Shown one piece after another: positions 25,504-33,105 of a stretch of 33,105 nt of DNA (the first letter of the stretch is position 1; every line of letters starts with the position of its first letter). The notes under the pieces are model-generated. The model saw nothing but the letters and a program-made list of their open reading frames with translations, made no database searches and was not told where the DNA came from. Both the position numbers and the translations under genes were made by a program. Source of the DNA: Ignavibacteriaceae bacterium (GTDB lineage: Bacteria; Bacteroidota; Ignavibacteria; Ignavibacteriales; Ignavibacteriaceae); contig JACAFC010000163.1 of NCBI GenBank assembly GCA_013388515.1, positions 1 through 33,105 on the forward strand. The letters run 5' to 3'.

Positions 25504-26225
25504 TGAAATTGAATAATTTCAAAGTTTTTGTGGATTTTGATGGTACCATAACCCAACAAGATGTTGGAGAAGAAATATTTAGAAAATTTGGTAATACAAT
25601 AACAACGGATGTAATTGTTGCTAAGTTATTAGCTGGAGAAATTACAGCTCGTAAATGCTGGGATCTGTTATTTGAATCTATACTAACAATTGATAAAGAT
25701 GAATTGAATTGTTTTCTTGATCAAATAAAAGTAGACCCAACCTTTTTAGAGTTTCACAATTATTGTAAAGCTAATGAAATAGAACTTTTCATTCTTAGCG
25801 ATGGATTTGATTACTATATAAATCGAATTCTTAAGAACGAAAACATCCATGAAATTAAAGTTTTTGCGAATAATTTGATTATCAATAATAATAACCAATT
25901 CGTTCCTTCATATCCATATTTTGATGTTGATTGCCAAACTTCTGCAAACTGTAAAAGGAATCATATTTTAAACAATAGCCACGATGATGATTTCACCGTT
26001 TATATAGGAGATGGTAATTCCGATAAGTATTCTACAGAATTTTGTGATTTTATTTTTGCAAAAGATGAGCTTTTGAAATATTGTGAAAAAGAACGAATCA
26101 CCTTTTTTCCGTTTAACAATTTTTTAGATGTAATTGCACGGCTTGAGTCTTTTAAATCAAAAAAAAGATTAAAGAAAAGACACCAAGCCGAATTAAAAAG
26201 AAAAGAAATATATCTTCAAGAATAA
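25503..26225 (+). CDS. HAD-superfamily phosphatase, MtnX/SerB-like (subfamily IB)
   Basis: This 240-residue cytoplasmic hydrolase has HAD motif I VDFDGT (Asp11 nucleophile, Asp13), motif II in FILSDG (Ser99), a likely motif III lysine (Lys151) and motif IV YIGDGNSD (Asp170, Asp174). The fold resembles the MtnX / 2,3-diketo-5-methylthiopentyl-1-phosphate phosphatase and phosphoserine phosphatase group. No other methionine-salvage gene is present, so the substrate is open. The last 20 residues are strongly basic (KKRLKKRHQAELKRK), which is unusual for the family. Its ATG overlaps the preceding stop by one base (TAATG). Confidence 0.85.
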   Translation: MKLNNFKVFVDFDGTITQQDVGEEIFRKFGNTITTDVIVAKLLAGEITARKCWDLLFESILTIDKDELNCFLDQIKVDPTFLEFHNYCKANEIELFILSDGFDYYINRILKNENIHEIKVFANNLIINNNNQFVPSYPYFDVDCQTSANCKRNHILNNSHDDDFTVYIGDGNSDKYSTEFCDFIFAKDELLKYCEKERITFFPFNNFLDVIARLESFKSKKRLKKRHQAELKRKEIYLQE

Positions 26226-26226
26226 T

Positions 26227-26814
26227 ATGTCAGTAAAAGCATCAAACTTATTTAAATACAGAAGCTACACCCCCATTCCATTTGTTTTGATAATGTTCTT
26301 ATATGCTAATCCCAATATTTGGAGTATCATAACAGGCTTGGCGATAGCAGTCTTGGGCGAAGTAATTCGTATTTGGGGTGTGAGCTGGGCTGGAAGCGAA
26401 ACAAGAACCACTGGTGAAGTCGGGGGTTCATTTTTAGTGATAAGCGGACCGTTCGCTTACGTCCGTAATCCGCTTTATGTTGGCAATATTTTAATGTATA
26501 CAGGTTTAGGTATAATGTCCTTCGCCTTATTTCCTTACTTACAAATTTTAGGATTTATCTTTTTTTACTTTCAGTACAAAACAATTGTAAGGGAAGAAGA
26601 GCAGTACCTTGAAAAAACCTATGGAAATGACTACAAGAACTACTTATTAAATGTTCCGAGATTTTTTCCAAAGCTAAAACCATACAAAGTAGATAGTTTA
26701 ATTCAGCCAGAATTTATTTTAAAGAAAGGTCTGAAATCTGAGACAAGAAGTTTGCAGGCTTTTGGTTTTGTAACAATTACAATTATACTTTTATGGATAC
26801 TAAGAAGAGTATAG
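26227..26814 (+). CDS. Isoprenylcysteine carboxyl methyltransferase (ICMT/PEMT-like) family membrane protein
   Basis: This 195-residue membrane protein has four or five hydrophobic segments. The family signature GPFAYVRNPLYVGN is followed by EEQYLEKTYGNDYKNY, which form the S-adenosylmethionine and substrate site in this family. Bacterial members methylate lipids or unknown small molecules; the true substrate cannot be deduced. It begins one base after the HAD stop and is 22 bases before lpxB, so it is part of the same operon. A role in envelope lipid modification is an inference from position only. Confidence 0.85.
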   Translation: MSVKASNLFKYRSYTPIPFVLIMFLYANPNIWSIITGLAIAVLGEVIRIWGVSWAGSETRTTGEVGGSFLVISGPFAYVRNPLYVGNILMYTGLGIMSFALFPYLQILGFIFFYFQYKTIVREEEQYLEKTYGNDYKNYLLNVPRFFPKLKPYKVDSLIQPEFILKKGLKSETRSLQAFGFVTITIILLWILRRV

Positions 26815-26836
26815 TTTAGTGCAGATTAACAATTAA

Positions 26837-27988
26837 ATGGAAACCAAAAAGAATATACTAGTAATTGCTGGCGAAGTATCCGGAGATATGCACGGAGCTG
26901 CATTGATTCGAGAGCTAAAAAAGTTGAATCAAGATATTGAAGTTTACGGTATTGGCGGAAATTTAATGAAAAATGAAGGAGCGTTTTTAGTTCATCATAT
27001 AAATAGAATGGCATTTTTGGGCTTTGTAGAGGTAATTAAACATATACCTTTCATAAAGAAAGTACAGCGTGATTTGATTAGTCTAGTAAAAGAAAAAAAT
27101 ATTCATACTGCAGTGCTGATTGATTATCCTGGATTCAATTTGAACTTAGCTGTTAAATTGAAAGAGCTGAAAGTAAATGTTGCATACTACATATCACCGC
27201 AAATTTGGGCTTGGGGTAAAAACCGTATTGAAAAAATTAAACGTGTTGTAGAAAAAATGATTGTGGTTTTTCCGTTTGAGCAAAAAATTTATCAAGACTT
27301 TGGGGTGGATGCAGAGTATGTTGGCCACCCTTTAATGGAAATAATCAATAACCATAAGTTTCTAACTAAAGAATTTTTCTACAATGAATTTGCTTTGGAT
27401 ACTGACAAAGAAATTCTGCTTATTATGCCTGGCAGCAGAAAGCATGAGATCGAAAAAATATTTCCACAGAGTATTCTCGCGGCTCAAAAATTAGCGGATG
27501 CATATAACATGCAAATTGTTGTTAGTGCATCTCAAAATATCCAAAAAGAATTTTTCTTTACAGTTACTAAAGAAAGGCAATTCAAAGTAATTAGCAGCCA
27601 TACATATGAATTAATGAAATATTCAAAATTTGGCATTATTAAATCCGGAACATCTACTCTTGAGGCAGCAATTTTTCAATTACCTATGCTGATTGTATAT
27701 AAAACAAACTGGCTAACTCATTTTATAGGCAAAAGGCTTATTAGAGTTAAAAACATCGGCATGGTAAATATTCTAATGAATGAACAAATTGTACCAGAAT
27801 TTATTCAAAATGATGTTTCGGCAGATAAGATATTTGAAAAGTGTAAAGAAATATTATCAAATGATGAAAAATACAGCCTTATGAAGCAAAAGCTTGGTAA
27901 AGTTAAAGACATACTAGGCGAAAATGGTGCATCTAAAAGGGCTGCACAAATAATATTCAACTTGATGAATGAAGATCAAAAAAATTAA
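26837..27988 (+). CDS. lpxB: Lipid-A-disaccharide synthase
   Basis: This 383-residue GT19 glycosyltransferase joins UDP-2,3-diacylglucosamine and lipid X to form the lipid A disaccharide at the inner membrane. Visible landmarks are the N-terminal VIAGEVSGDMHGAAL, the GIGG motif, QIWAWGKNRIEKIK, PGSRKHEI and SGTSTLEAA. Length is typical. Its 3' end overlaps the DUF374 gene by 20 bases, and lpxK follows, making a compact lipid A block. Confidence 0.96.
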   Translation: METKKNILVIAGEVSGDMHGAALIRELKKLNQDIEVYGIGGNLMKNEGAFLVHHINRMAFLGFVEVIKHIPFIKKVQRDLISLVKEKNIHTAVLIDYPGFNLNLAVKLKELKVNVAYYISPQIWAWGKNRIEKIKRVVEKMIVVFPFEQKIYQDFGVDAEYVGHPLMEIINNHKFLTKEFFYNEFALDTDKEILLIMPGSRKHEIEKIFPQSILAAQKLADAYNMQIVVSASQNIQKEFFFTVTKERQFKVISSHTYELMKYSKFGIIKSGTSTLEAAIFQLPMLIVYKTNWLTHFIGKRLIRVKNIGMVNILMNEQIVPEFIQNDVSADKIFEKCKEILSNDEKYSLMKQKLGKVKDILGENGASKRAAQIIFNLMNEDQKN

Positions 27989-28628
27989 ACAAAATACCTT
28001 AAGGTTTATTGGTAATTTTGTGCTGCATTTTTCTATTAGTGTTCTTTGTAAAACAATGCGCATCTCTTTTGTAAATAAAGATGTTATAACCAAACTAGAA
28101 AATGAAGGAAAAAACTATATTCTTGCTTTTTGGCATGGAACAATGCTTCTGCCATGGTATCTAAATAAAAACAAAAAGTTTGCAGCACTTATAAGCAAAA
28201 GTAAAGATGGAGAGCTGCTTAATAAAATATTAAAACGTTGGAAGTACAATGTTATAAGAGGCTCTAGCAGCGTTGGCGGCGATGTAGCTCTCGGAATAAT
28301 GGTAGATTTTGCAAAAAATGGTTACTCGGTTGCAATTACTCCGGATGGCCCAAGAGGACCAGCTTTTAAACTGAAAGCCGGTGCTGTTGTTACCGCAAAA
28401 AAAAGCGGATTACCACTTGTGCTAGTAGGAATTGGTTACAAGAAAAAAAAATTTTTAAGAAGTTGGGATTCATTCCAAGTACCATTTTTTTTTACTAAAG
28501 CCAACGTGGTTTATTCCGATCAGATTTTTGTTGATAACAATCTGACTTATGAAGCAACATCGGCAATAATTAAAAACTGTGAAAAAATACTGTGTGATCT
28601 ACAAGAAACAGCAGAAAAGTTCGTTTGA
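27969..28628 (+). CDS. DUF374 lysophospholipid acyltransferase-like protein (putative lipid A acyltransferase)
   Basis: This 219-residue protein has an N-terminal hydrophobic anchor and the family blocks AFWHGTMLLPW (His56) and ITPDGPRGPAFKLKAG, as in DUF374/LPLAT proteins. Members are thought to act as late acyltransferases in lipid A synthesis in organisms lacking standard LpxL/LpxM. The position between lpxB and lpxK, with a 20-base overlap with lpxB, supports such a role here. The acyl donor and acceptor are not known from sequence. Confidence 0.88.
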   Translation: MKIKKIKQNTLRFIGNFVLHFSISVLCKTMRISFVNKDVITKLENEGKNYILAFWHGTMLLPWYLNKNKKFAALISKSKDGELLNKILKRWKYNVIRGSSSVGGDVALGIMVDFAKNGYSVAITPDGPRGPAFKLKAGAVVTAKKSGLPLVLVGIGYKKKKFLRSWDSFQVPFFFTKANVVYSDQIFVDNNLTYEATSAIIKNCEKILCDLQETAEKFV

Positions 28629-28645
28629 AAAATAGAATGAGATAG

Positions 28646-29680
28646 ATGAAAATATTACGATTTGTCCTAATACCATTTGTTCCAATTTTCGCAGTAATTG
28701 TTAAACTAAGAAATATACTTTTTGAAACTAATTTTTTTAAAACTGCATTTGTTGCAGCTAAAGTTATTTCCGTTGGAAACATAAATGTTGGCGGATCAGG
28801 GAAAACCCCATTAGTTATTTATTTAGCTAATCACTTTAAAAAAGAAAATAAAAAGGTTGGGGTTTTAAGCCGGGGTTACAGACGTAAATCCAAAGGATAT
28901 GTTTTGGTTTCCGATGGAGAGAATATTTATCCAAACGTCGAATCCTGTGGCGATGAAATTTTACTAACTGCACTTGAGTGTAAAGTGCCGTGTGCGGTTT
29001 CTGAAAAGAGAATTGAAGGTGCTAAAAATCTCATATCAACCTTTGGTGTTGACACTATTATTCTTGATGATGCTTTTCAGCACCGATGGATAAAACGAGA
29101 TATTGATTTGCTTATATGTGAACAAAAGTTTTTAATTAGCCCAGATTTTTTTGATCATTACTTACTCCCAGCAGGCTTAATGCGCGAACCGTTTACAGCA
29201 ATTGAACGTGCTCATGCTGTTATAATAAACAGAAAATTTTCACAGCCAAGAGATCTTCCAAGTAATGTAGAAAAATATTTTAAAAATAAGCGAATATTTA
29301 CATCTTATTATGCTGCAAAAGGGTTTGTTGATATTAAAAGAAAAGTCGAATACAATATGCGTGAATTCGAAGGTCAAAAAAGTTTAGTGGTTTGTGGTAT
29401 TGCTAATCCATATTCCTTTTTTACTGCATTAAAGCAAACCAATGTAGATACTGAGAACTATTTGATATTTGGCGACCATAAATATTATACTAATAAAGAG
29501 ATACAAAAAATCCGAAAAATGTTTTACTCAACAAATTCACATTCTGTTGTTACAACTCAAAAAGATGCTGTAAAACTAACTGAGTATAAAAACGAACTTG
29601 ATGATATAGATATATTTTACCTTAAAATTGAACTTGTGATGGATGATGAAAAATCATTTATCGATTTTATAATGAACTAA
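28646..29680 (+). CDS. lpxK: Tetraacyldisaccharide 4'-kinase
   Basis: This 344-residue membrane-associated kinase phosphorylates the 4' position of the lipid A disaccharide made by LpxB. It has a short N-terminal hydrophobic segment, a P-loop SVGNINVGGSGKT (42-54) and the downstream LSRGYRR, DDAFQHRW and FGDHKYY motifs characteristic of LpxK. Length is usual. It starts 17 bases after the DUF374 gene and is the last member of the long plus-strand run before ppdK. Confidence 0.96.
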   Translation: MKILRFVLIPFVPIFAVIVKLRNILFETNFFKTAFVAAKVISVGNINVGGSGKTPLVIYLANHFKKENKKVGVLSRGYRRKSKGYVLVSDGENIYPNVESCGDEILLTALECKVPCAVSEKRIEGAKNLISTFGVDTIILDDAFQHRWIKRDIDLLICEQKFLISPDFFDHYLLPAGLMREPFTAIERAHAVIINRKFSQPRDLPSNVEKYFKNKRIFTSYYAAKGFVDIKRKVEYNMREFEGQKSLVVCGIANPYSFFTALKQTNVDTENYLIFGDHKYYTNKEIQKIRKMFYSTNSHSVVTTQKDAVKLTEYKNELDDIDIFYLKIELVMDDEKSFIDFIMN

Positions 29681-29719
29681 ACCAAATAAATATCAATTTA
29701 ATTCTTGAATAAATTATAC

Positions 29720-29724
29720 GGAGG
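29720..29724 (+). promoter_or_regulatory. Strong Shine-Dalgarno site (GGAGG) of ppdK
   Basis: GGAGG lies nine bases before the ATG at 29734. Like the sites of tpiA and the small basic protein, it marks an expected highly expressed gene. Confidence 0.7.
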
Positions 29725-29733
29725 ATCTATTTA

Positions 29734-31251
29734 ATGGCTAAAAGTAAAAAATATGTATACTTTTTCGGAGGCAAGAAAGCTGAAGGAAAAGCAGAGATGA
29801 AAGCACTTCTCGGTGGAAAAGGTGCTAACCTCGCAGAAATGGTTAACCTAGGTTTACCTGTACCTGCCGGATTCACTATTACCACTGAGGTTTGTACTCA
29901 TTATTATCAAAACAAAAAGAAGTACCCTAAAGAACTTGATAAGCAGATGAAAGATGCTTTATCAAAAGTTGAAAAAGAGATGGGTGCTAAATTTGGAGAT
30001 AAAGTAAATCCATTACTTTTATCTGTTCGTTCAGGTGCAAGAGCATCTATGCCCGGAATGATGGAAACAATACTAAATGTTGGTTTGAATAACGAAACCC
30101 GCGAAGCTTTAATTGCTAAAACTGGTAACCCGCGTTTTGTTTACGATTCACATCGCCGCTTAATCCAAATGTACTCAGATGTTGTTATGGAAAAAGCTGC
30201 CGGTATTGAACCAGCAGAAGGTAAGGGTGTACGTCAGCAGCTTGAAAAAGAACTTCATCATATGAAAGAATCGAAGGGCTATCACAGCGATACTGATTTA
30301 ACTGCCGATGACTTAAAAGAGCTTGTCGAAATTTATAAAGCAAAAGTACAAGAAGTACTTGGCAAACCATTCCCAGAAGATCCAATGCAGCAGCTCTGGG
30401 GCGCAGTTGCAGCAGTATTCCAAAGCTGGATGGGTAAGCGTGCAATTTCATATAGAAGAATAGAAGGCATACCAGATGATTGGGGAACAGCGGTAAACGT
30501 ACAATCAATGGTATTTGGAAACATGGGCGATACTTCTGCAACCGGTGTTGCCTTCACCCGAAATCCTGCAACTGGTGAAAATCACTTTTACGGAGAATGG
30601 TTAACAAATGCGCAAGGTGAAGATGTTGTTGCTGGTATAAGAACACCAAATCCAATTAACATTGTTGGAAAGAGTGAGCACACCGAACATCTTCAATCTT
30701 TGGAAGAAGCAATGCCCGATACTTACAAACAGCTTCACAAGATTGAAAGAAATCTCGAGAAACATTATCACGATATGCTCGATATTGAATTTACCATTCA
30801 AGAAGGTAAACTTTACATGCTTCAATGCCGCGTTGGAAAGCGAAATGGTCCTGCCGCACTAAAAATGGCAATTGATATGTATAAGGAAAAATTAATTTCT
30901 AAAGAAGAAGCAATTATGCGCGTAAAACCCGAACAGCTGGACGAGCTTCTTCACCCAATTGTAGATCCTAAAGCTGAAATGAGTACAAAGGCAATTGCTA
31001 AGGGTTTACCCGCTGGTCCTGGTGGTGCAACCGGACAAGTAGTATTCTCCGCTGCCGATGCAGTAGCTTGGGCAAAAGACGGTAAAAAGGTTATTCTTGT
31101 TCGCGAAGAAACCAATCCAGAAGATATTGAAGGAATGAGAGCTGCTCAAGCAATTCTTACAGGAAGAGGTGGAATGACTTCTCACGCAGCACTAGTTGCA
31201 CGCGGTTGGGGCAAGTGTTGTATTTGTTGGAGCCGGTTCGTTAAAAATTAA
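29734..31251 (+). CDS. ppdK: Pyruvate, phosphate dikinase, N-terminal and swivelling-His part (upstream of the frameshift)
   Basis: These 505 residues cover the nucleotide-binding domain (GGKGANLAEMVNLGLPVPAGF; LSVRSGARASMPGMM) and the phosphohistidine domain. The last eight residues (CWSRFVKN) are out-of-frame and not PPDK-like. The gene has a GGAGG site and starts 53 bases after lpxK. Confidence 0.9.
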   Translation: MAKSKKYVYFFGGKKAEGKAEMKALLGGKGANLAEMVNLGLPVPAGFTITTEVCTHYYQNKKKYPKELDKQMKDALSKVEKEMGAKFGDKVNPLLLSVRSGARASMPGMMETILNVGLNNETREALIAKTGNPRFVYDSHRRLIQMYSDVVMEKAAGIEPAEGKGVRQQLEKELHHMKESKGYHSDTDLTADDLKELVEIYKAKVQEVLGKPFPEDPMQQLWGAVAAVFQSWMGKRAISYRRIEGIPDDWGTAVNVQSMVFGNMGDTSATGVAFTRNPATGENHFYGEWLTNAQGEDVVAGIRTPNPINIVGKSEHTEHLQSLEEAMPDTYKQLHKIERNLEKHYHDMLDIEFTIQEGKLYMLQCRVGKRNGPAALKMAIDMYKEKLISKEEAIMRVKPEQLDELLHPIVDPKAEMSTKAIAKGLPAGPGGATGQVVFSAADAVAWAKDGKKVILVREETNPEDIEGMRAAQAILTGRGGMTSHAALVARGWGKCCICWSRFVKN

Positions 31252-32497
31252 CTACAGCGCAAAACAATTTTCGGTTGGAGATGTTACCGTTAAAGAAGGC
31301 GACTGGGTAACTTTAAACGGAACAAAGGGTGCTATATATCTTGGCGAACTTCCAATGAAAAAAGCTGCCGAAGAGAACCCGGATTTTGTTGCTTTTATGA
31401 AATTATGTGATCAAGTTAGAAAATTAAAAGTTAGAACAAATGCCGATACACCGGAAGATGCTGCCAGAGCAAGAGCATTTGGTGCTGAAGGTATAGGTTT
31501 ATTCAGAACCGAGCATATGTTCTATGGAAAAGGAAGCGAAGAACCTTTATTCAAACTTCGTAAAATGATTGTTTCAAAGAATGAAGCTGAAAGACGAAGT
31601 GCTCTCGATGAATTGTTCCCTCATGTTAAGTCTGATATTAAAGGTACGTTAGAAGCAATGGATGGATTCCCAGTAACAATTAGAACATTGGATCCGCCTT
31701 TGCATGAATTTGTTCCTAATAGAGAAGATGAAAGAGAAAAACTTGCTTCAAGTCTTGGTATTTCTCTTAAAGAATTAAATGAAAGAGCTGAAGCACTTCA
31801 CGAAAATAATCCAATGATGGGGCATCGAGGTGTGCGCCTTGGAATTACGTATCCAGAAGTAACCGAAATGCAAGTGAGAGCAATTTTCGAAGCATCAGCT
31901 GAGTTATTAAAAGAAGGTAAAAAACCATTTGCTGAAATAATGATCCCAGTTTTATCTCATGTAAATGAGTTGAAGAATCAATATCAAATTGTTGATAAGG
32001 TTCATGCAGAAGTCTGCGAAAAATTCGGCTTAAAGAAAATTCCTCACCTTACAGGAACAATGATTGAAATTCCGCGTGCCTGCTTAACAGCAGATAAAAT
32101 TGCAGAATACGCTCAATTCTTCTCATTCGGAACAAATGATTTAACTCAAATGGGATTTGGTTTCTCACGGGATGATATTGGCGGTTTCTTAACAGATTAT
32201 CTCGAAAAGAAAATTCTCCCAATTGATCCATTCCAATCTATTGACGTCGAGGGTATCGGTCAATTAATGGTTACAGCTGTTCAAAAAGGTAGAGCAACTC
32301 GCTCCGACCTTAAGATAGGCATTTGCGGTGAGCATGGTGGTGAACCGGCTTCCGTTGAATTCTGCCATAAAATTGGGTTGAATTATGTAAGCTGTTCGCC
32401 ATTTAGAGTTCCTATAGCAAGGCTTGCGGCTGCGAGAGCAACAGTAAAAGATCTGGAAGCTGCAAAAAGCAAATCATCTAAAGGAAAGAAAAAATAA
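31226..32497 (+). CDS. ppdK: Pyruvate, phosphate dikinase, C-terminal PEP-binding part (downstream of the frameshift)
   Basis: The native frame resumes at GTT 31226; the same frame is open from 31196. It encodes the PEP/pyruvate-binding TIM barrel: GLFRTEHMF, GHRGVRLG, GTNDLTQMGFGFSRDD and the catalytic-cysteine loop GICGEHGGEP. It ends with a lysine-rich tail. It has no credible ribosome site of its own, so it is a fragment of ppdK rather than a separate gene. Confidence 0.88.
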   Translation, partial: VGAGSLKINYSAKQFSVGDVTVKEGDWVTLNGTKGAIYLGELPMKKAAEENPDFVAFMKLCDQVRKLKVRTNADTPEDAARARAFGAEGIGLFRTEHMFYGKGSEEPLFKLRKMIVSKNEAERRSALDELFPHVKSDIKGTLEAMDGFPVTIRTLDPPLHEFVPNREDEREKLASSLGISLKELNERAEALHENNPMMGHRGVRLGITYPEVTEMQVRAIFEASAELLKEGKKPFAEIMIPVLSHVNELKNQYQIVDKVHAEVCEKFGLKKIPHLTGTMIEIPRACLTADKIAEYAQFFSFGTNDLTQMGFGFSRDDIGGFLTDYLEKKILPIDPFQSIDVEGIGQLMVTAVQKGRATRSDLKIGICGEHGGEPASVEFCHKIGLNYVSCSPFRVPIARLAAARATVKDLEAAKSKSSKGKKK

Positions 32498-32507
32498 AAG
32501 GATTATC

Positions 32508-32536
32508 GACTTGTCCCGCTGCATGTGGGACAAGTC
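32508..32536 (+). terminator. Terminator of ppdK
   Basis: A perfect 10-bp stem, GACTTGTCCC (32508-32517) and GGGACAAGTC (32527-32536), has a 9-nt loop and begins 11 bases after the ppdK stop. A T-rich stretch (ttaattttgatttt) follows after a few bases. Confidence 0.8.
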
Positions 32537-32566
32537 AAATCTTAATTTTGATTTTCTAGATAAGAA

Positions 32567-32572
32567 TATAAT
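32567..32572 (+). promoter_or_regulatory. Candidate -10 box of queA
   Basis: A perfect TATAAT lies downstream of the ppdK terminator and 27 bases before the queA ATG. No good -35 box is seen at the right distance (TTTTGA is 15 nt away). Confidence 0.35.
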
Positions 32573-32599
32573 GTTTTTAATTAATTAGAGGTACTTCAA

Positions 32600-33105
32600 A
32601 TGAAATTATCAGATTTCAAGTATAACTTGCCCAAAAATCAAATTGCCAAATATCCTGTAACACCGCGAGATAAAGCTAAATTAATGGTTGTTGATCGTGA
32701 GTCCGAAGAAATAGAATCAAAAAAATTTACTGATGTAATTGATTATATGGAAAAAGGCGACGTAATGGTTGTTAACGAGACACGCGTATTTCAAGCAAGG
32801 CTTTTTGGTAAAAAAGAAAAAACAAATGCAAAGATAGAAGTCTTTCTCTTGCGCGAACTAAATGCCGATGAATACATTTGGGATGTTATTGTTGATCCTG
32901 CAAGAAAGGTTCGAATTGGTAATAAAATTTATTTTAATGACAAACTTTGGTGTGAGGTCATAGATAACACAACTTCGCGTGGAAGAACAGTCCGCTTTAA
33001 CCAACCAGGAAACATCTACAGAGCTGTTGAAAAAATTGGTGTTACGCCGCTTCCCCCTTACATTAAACGCGATGCTGAAAAATCTGATAAAGAAGATTAT
33101 CAAAC
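32600..33105 (+). CDS. queA: S-adenosylmethionine:tRNA ribosyltransferase-isomerase, partial (3' end outside window)
   Basis: From the ATG at 32600 an open frame runs to the window edge (168 codons). The product has the QueA N-terminal landmarks: LPKNQIAKYPVTPRDKAKLM, GDVMVVNETRVFQARLFG, KIEVFLLRE, VDPARKVRIGNKI and GVTPLPPYIKRD. The enzyme adds the epoxycyclopentane precursor to preQ1-modified tRNA, a later step in the pathway of queC and queF found 16 kb upstream. A GAGG-like site precedes the ATG, and the gene has its own transcription start region after the ppdK terminator. Confidence 0.95.
   Translation, partial: MKLSDFKYNLPKNQIAKYPVTPRDKAKLMVVDRESEEIESKKFTDVIDYMEKGDVMVVNETRVFQARLFGKKEKTNAKIEVFLLRELNADEYIWDVIVDPARKVRIGNKIYFNDKLWCEVIDNTTSRGRTVRFNQPGNIYRAVEKIGVTPLPPYIKRDAEKSDKEDYQ

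Larger units (their letters stand above)
29734..32497 (+). pseudogene. ppdK: Pyruvate, phosphate dikinase, interrupted by a one-base frameshift
   Basis: Two frames together give a full-length enzyme of about 920 residues that interconverts pyruvate + ATP + Pi and PEP + AMP + PPi. The break lies in GWGKCCI(VGAG): after ATT (31222-31224) one extra T (within TTT 31223-31225) shifts the frame, and removing it restores IVGAGSLKINY. All three functional parts are otherwise intact: ATP-grasp domain, phosphohistidine loop GGMTSHAALVARG (His near 484) and the PEP-binding barrel with CGEHGG. Sequence error or true mutation cannot be separated from this sequence alone. Confidence 0.85.

Overview
The window is a low-GC chromosomal segment from a Gram-negative bacterium. 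It carries lipid A genes (lpxB, lpxK), a protein ending in a type IX secretion (Por) C-terminal sorting domain, and a small basic protein resembling a Bacteroidota ribosomal protein. Non-ATG starts are frequent and Shine-Dalgarno sites are used selectively. Together these point to the Bacteroidota/Chlorobiota group, most likely an Ignavibacteria-like organism; this is inference, since no rRNA is present. There is no tRNA, rRNA, CRISPR array, prophage or insertion sequence that I can see, and no gene-free stretch longer than about 230 bases.

Layout. (1) 1-406, minus: 5' part of a secreted protein built from exact 16-residue (48-bp) repeats, with a near-consensus promoter and a leader hairpin; it runs off the window edge. 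(2) 637-6464, minus: oppB-oppC-like permeases followed, with an ATGA overlap, by a 1186-residue Ser/Thr kinase/NTPase/TPR protein. (3) 6548-8593, plus: the two matching ABC ATPases and a YbaK-type tRNA deacylase, divergent from the permeases. (4) 8720-8884: a 54-residue bL38/DUF4295-like protein, then ogt and nfu (minus), an L-asparaginase (plus) and a small secreted hypothetical (minus). (5) 11780-16290, minus: a tight queC-queF-glnD-murI operon (preQ0/preQ1 synthesis, PII uridylylation, cell-wall D-glutamate). (6) 16452-17207: tpiA with its own promoter and a strong terminator. (7) 17337-29680, plus: a long collinear run: membrane-anchored GH2-like protein, smc, T9SS-sorted protein, HAD phosphatase, ICMT-like methyltransferase, lpxB, DUF374 acyltransferase, lpxK. 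(8) ppdK, a terminator, and the start of queA, which acts later in the same queuosine pathway as queC and queF.

The most notable observations are: the perfect-repeat secreted protein at the left edge, absent from simple ORF lists because it has no stop inside the window; the kinase fused to a STAND-like NTPase and TPRs and coupled to an oligopeptide permease; a GH2-fold protein that appears to lack its acid/base glutamate and carries six membrane segments; and a cluster of coding disruptions between 22.1 and 31.2 kb. The disruptions are two in-frame stops in smc, a probable frameshift in the signal peptide of the T9SS protein, and a one-base frameshift in ppdK. They are either residual sequence errors or real decay of housekeeping genes, and checking raw reads would decide which.
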